NCBI GenBank assembly: GCA_016934095.1
Contig: JAFGTO010000339.1
Location: 1 to 23,016, forward strand
Source of the DNA: Candidatus Glassiibacteriota bacterium
GTDB lineage: Bacteria > Gemmatimonadota > Glassbacteria > GWA2-58-10
Reading direction: 5' to 3'
Length of the DNA stretch: 23,016 nt
Every line of letters begins with the position of its first letter. Positions within the stretch are counted from its first letter, which is position 1. The notes under the pieces were generated by a model. The model ran no database searches and was not told the DNA's origin. It was given only the letters and a program-made list of their open reading frames with translations. Below, piece by piece: positions 22,834 through 23,016 of this stretch. The position numbers and the translations under genes were made by a program.

Positions 22834-23010
22834 ATTATTCATAAGGACTTTGTCTTATGCATAATAAAACGCCGGTGGGCGCGGGCTGGCAGCCTTTTTG
22901 CTTTGGCACTGGTAATTGGATAAACCGGCCGGCGGGAGTAGGGCAAAAAGGATGCCAGCCCGCGCCTGAAAGAGCACAGGACTTACTCGTTGCTAAAATT
23001 TATGAATAAT
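22834..23010. mobile_element. Palindromic element with nested inverted repeats, MITE-like
   Basis: Outer arms ATTATTCATAA (22834-22844) and its exact complement (23000-23010) enclose inner 24-base arms (22878-22901 and 22943-22966) that pair at 23 of 24 positions. Both pairs share the same centre (22922), which suggests one element rather than two chance repeats. The bases between the arms do not pair. No transposase is encoded. It could be a non-autonomous mobile element, or the near end of an element that continues past the window. Confidence 0.45.
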
Positions 23011-23016
23011 CCGGGC

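Noticed and set aside
22678..22923. 81-residue plus-strand frame at the right edge
   Set aside because: Lies entirely in repeat copy B and the palindromic element; the reading frame is a by-product of the hairpins.

Overview
The window is bacterial chromosomal DNA that is mostly GC-rich, with compact operons, Shine-Dalgarno sites and several TTG starts (glgC and the GH57 branching enzyme, both backed by good Shine-Dalgarno sequences). The gene content (Feo iron uptake, a GH57-based glycogen system, cytoplasmic PAS/GAF kinase signalling, a thrC–EIIA–PII-like operon) fits an uncultured Gram-negative-type bacterium with a GH57 route to glycogen. I cannot name the phylum from sequence alone. No rRNA, tRNA, CRISPR array or complete transposase gene is visible.

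Layout, left to right. (1) 1-110: the N-terminus of an exported protein leaving the window on the minus strand. (2) 329-3855: an iron operon on the plus strand with a sigma70-type promoter overlapped by a DtxR-box-like site, a DtxR-family regulator, feoA, feoB and a Cys-rich FeoB-associated membrane peptide. (3) 3862-5763: a convergent glycosidase-like gene with a GH5-type barrel and a GATase-like C-terminus. (4) 5764-6092: an intergenic region with a 22-bp hairpin. (5) 6093-6911: a SAM methyltransferase. (6) 6912-9487: a visibly AT-richer accessory insert carrying a Dam/D12-class adenine methylase and a SacI-family restriction endonuclease, which looks like a horizontally acquired Type II restriction-modification system.

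(7) 9488-16807, minus strand: a glycogen operon in the order galT-like, GH57 branching enzyme, four-PAS/GAF histidine kinase, single-domain response regulator, glgC. Short gaps or overlaps and a strong promoter 150 bp upstream of galT suggest one transcript, with a two-component system embedded between glycogen enzymes. (8) 17020-19182: a GH57 4-alpha-glucanotransferase with its own consensus promoter, divergent from (9) a tail-anchored protein of unknown function (19397-19936) with a perfect TTGACA-N17-TATAAT promoter. (10) 20284-22512: a thrC, EIIA (PtsN-like), PII-like operon ended by a clear terminator. (11) 22598-23016: no gene, but repeats.

The most unusual non-coding signals are two inverted, gap-free copies (about 84% identical over 110 bp) of a multi-hairpin repeat flanking the thrC operon, and a concentric double inverted repeat (11-bp outer and 24-bp inner arms sharing one centre) at the right edge. 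The most interesting gene contexts are the kinase/regulator pair inside the glycogen operon and the SacI-family nuclease paired with a D12 adenine methylase.
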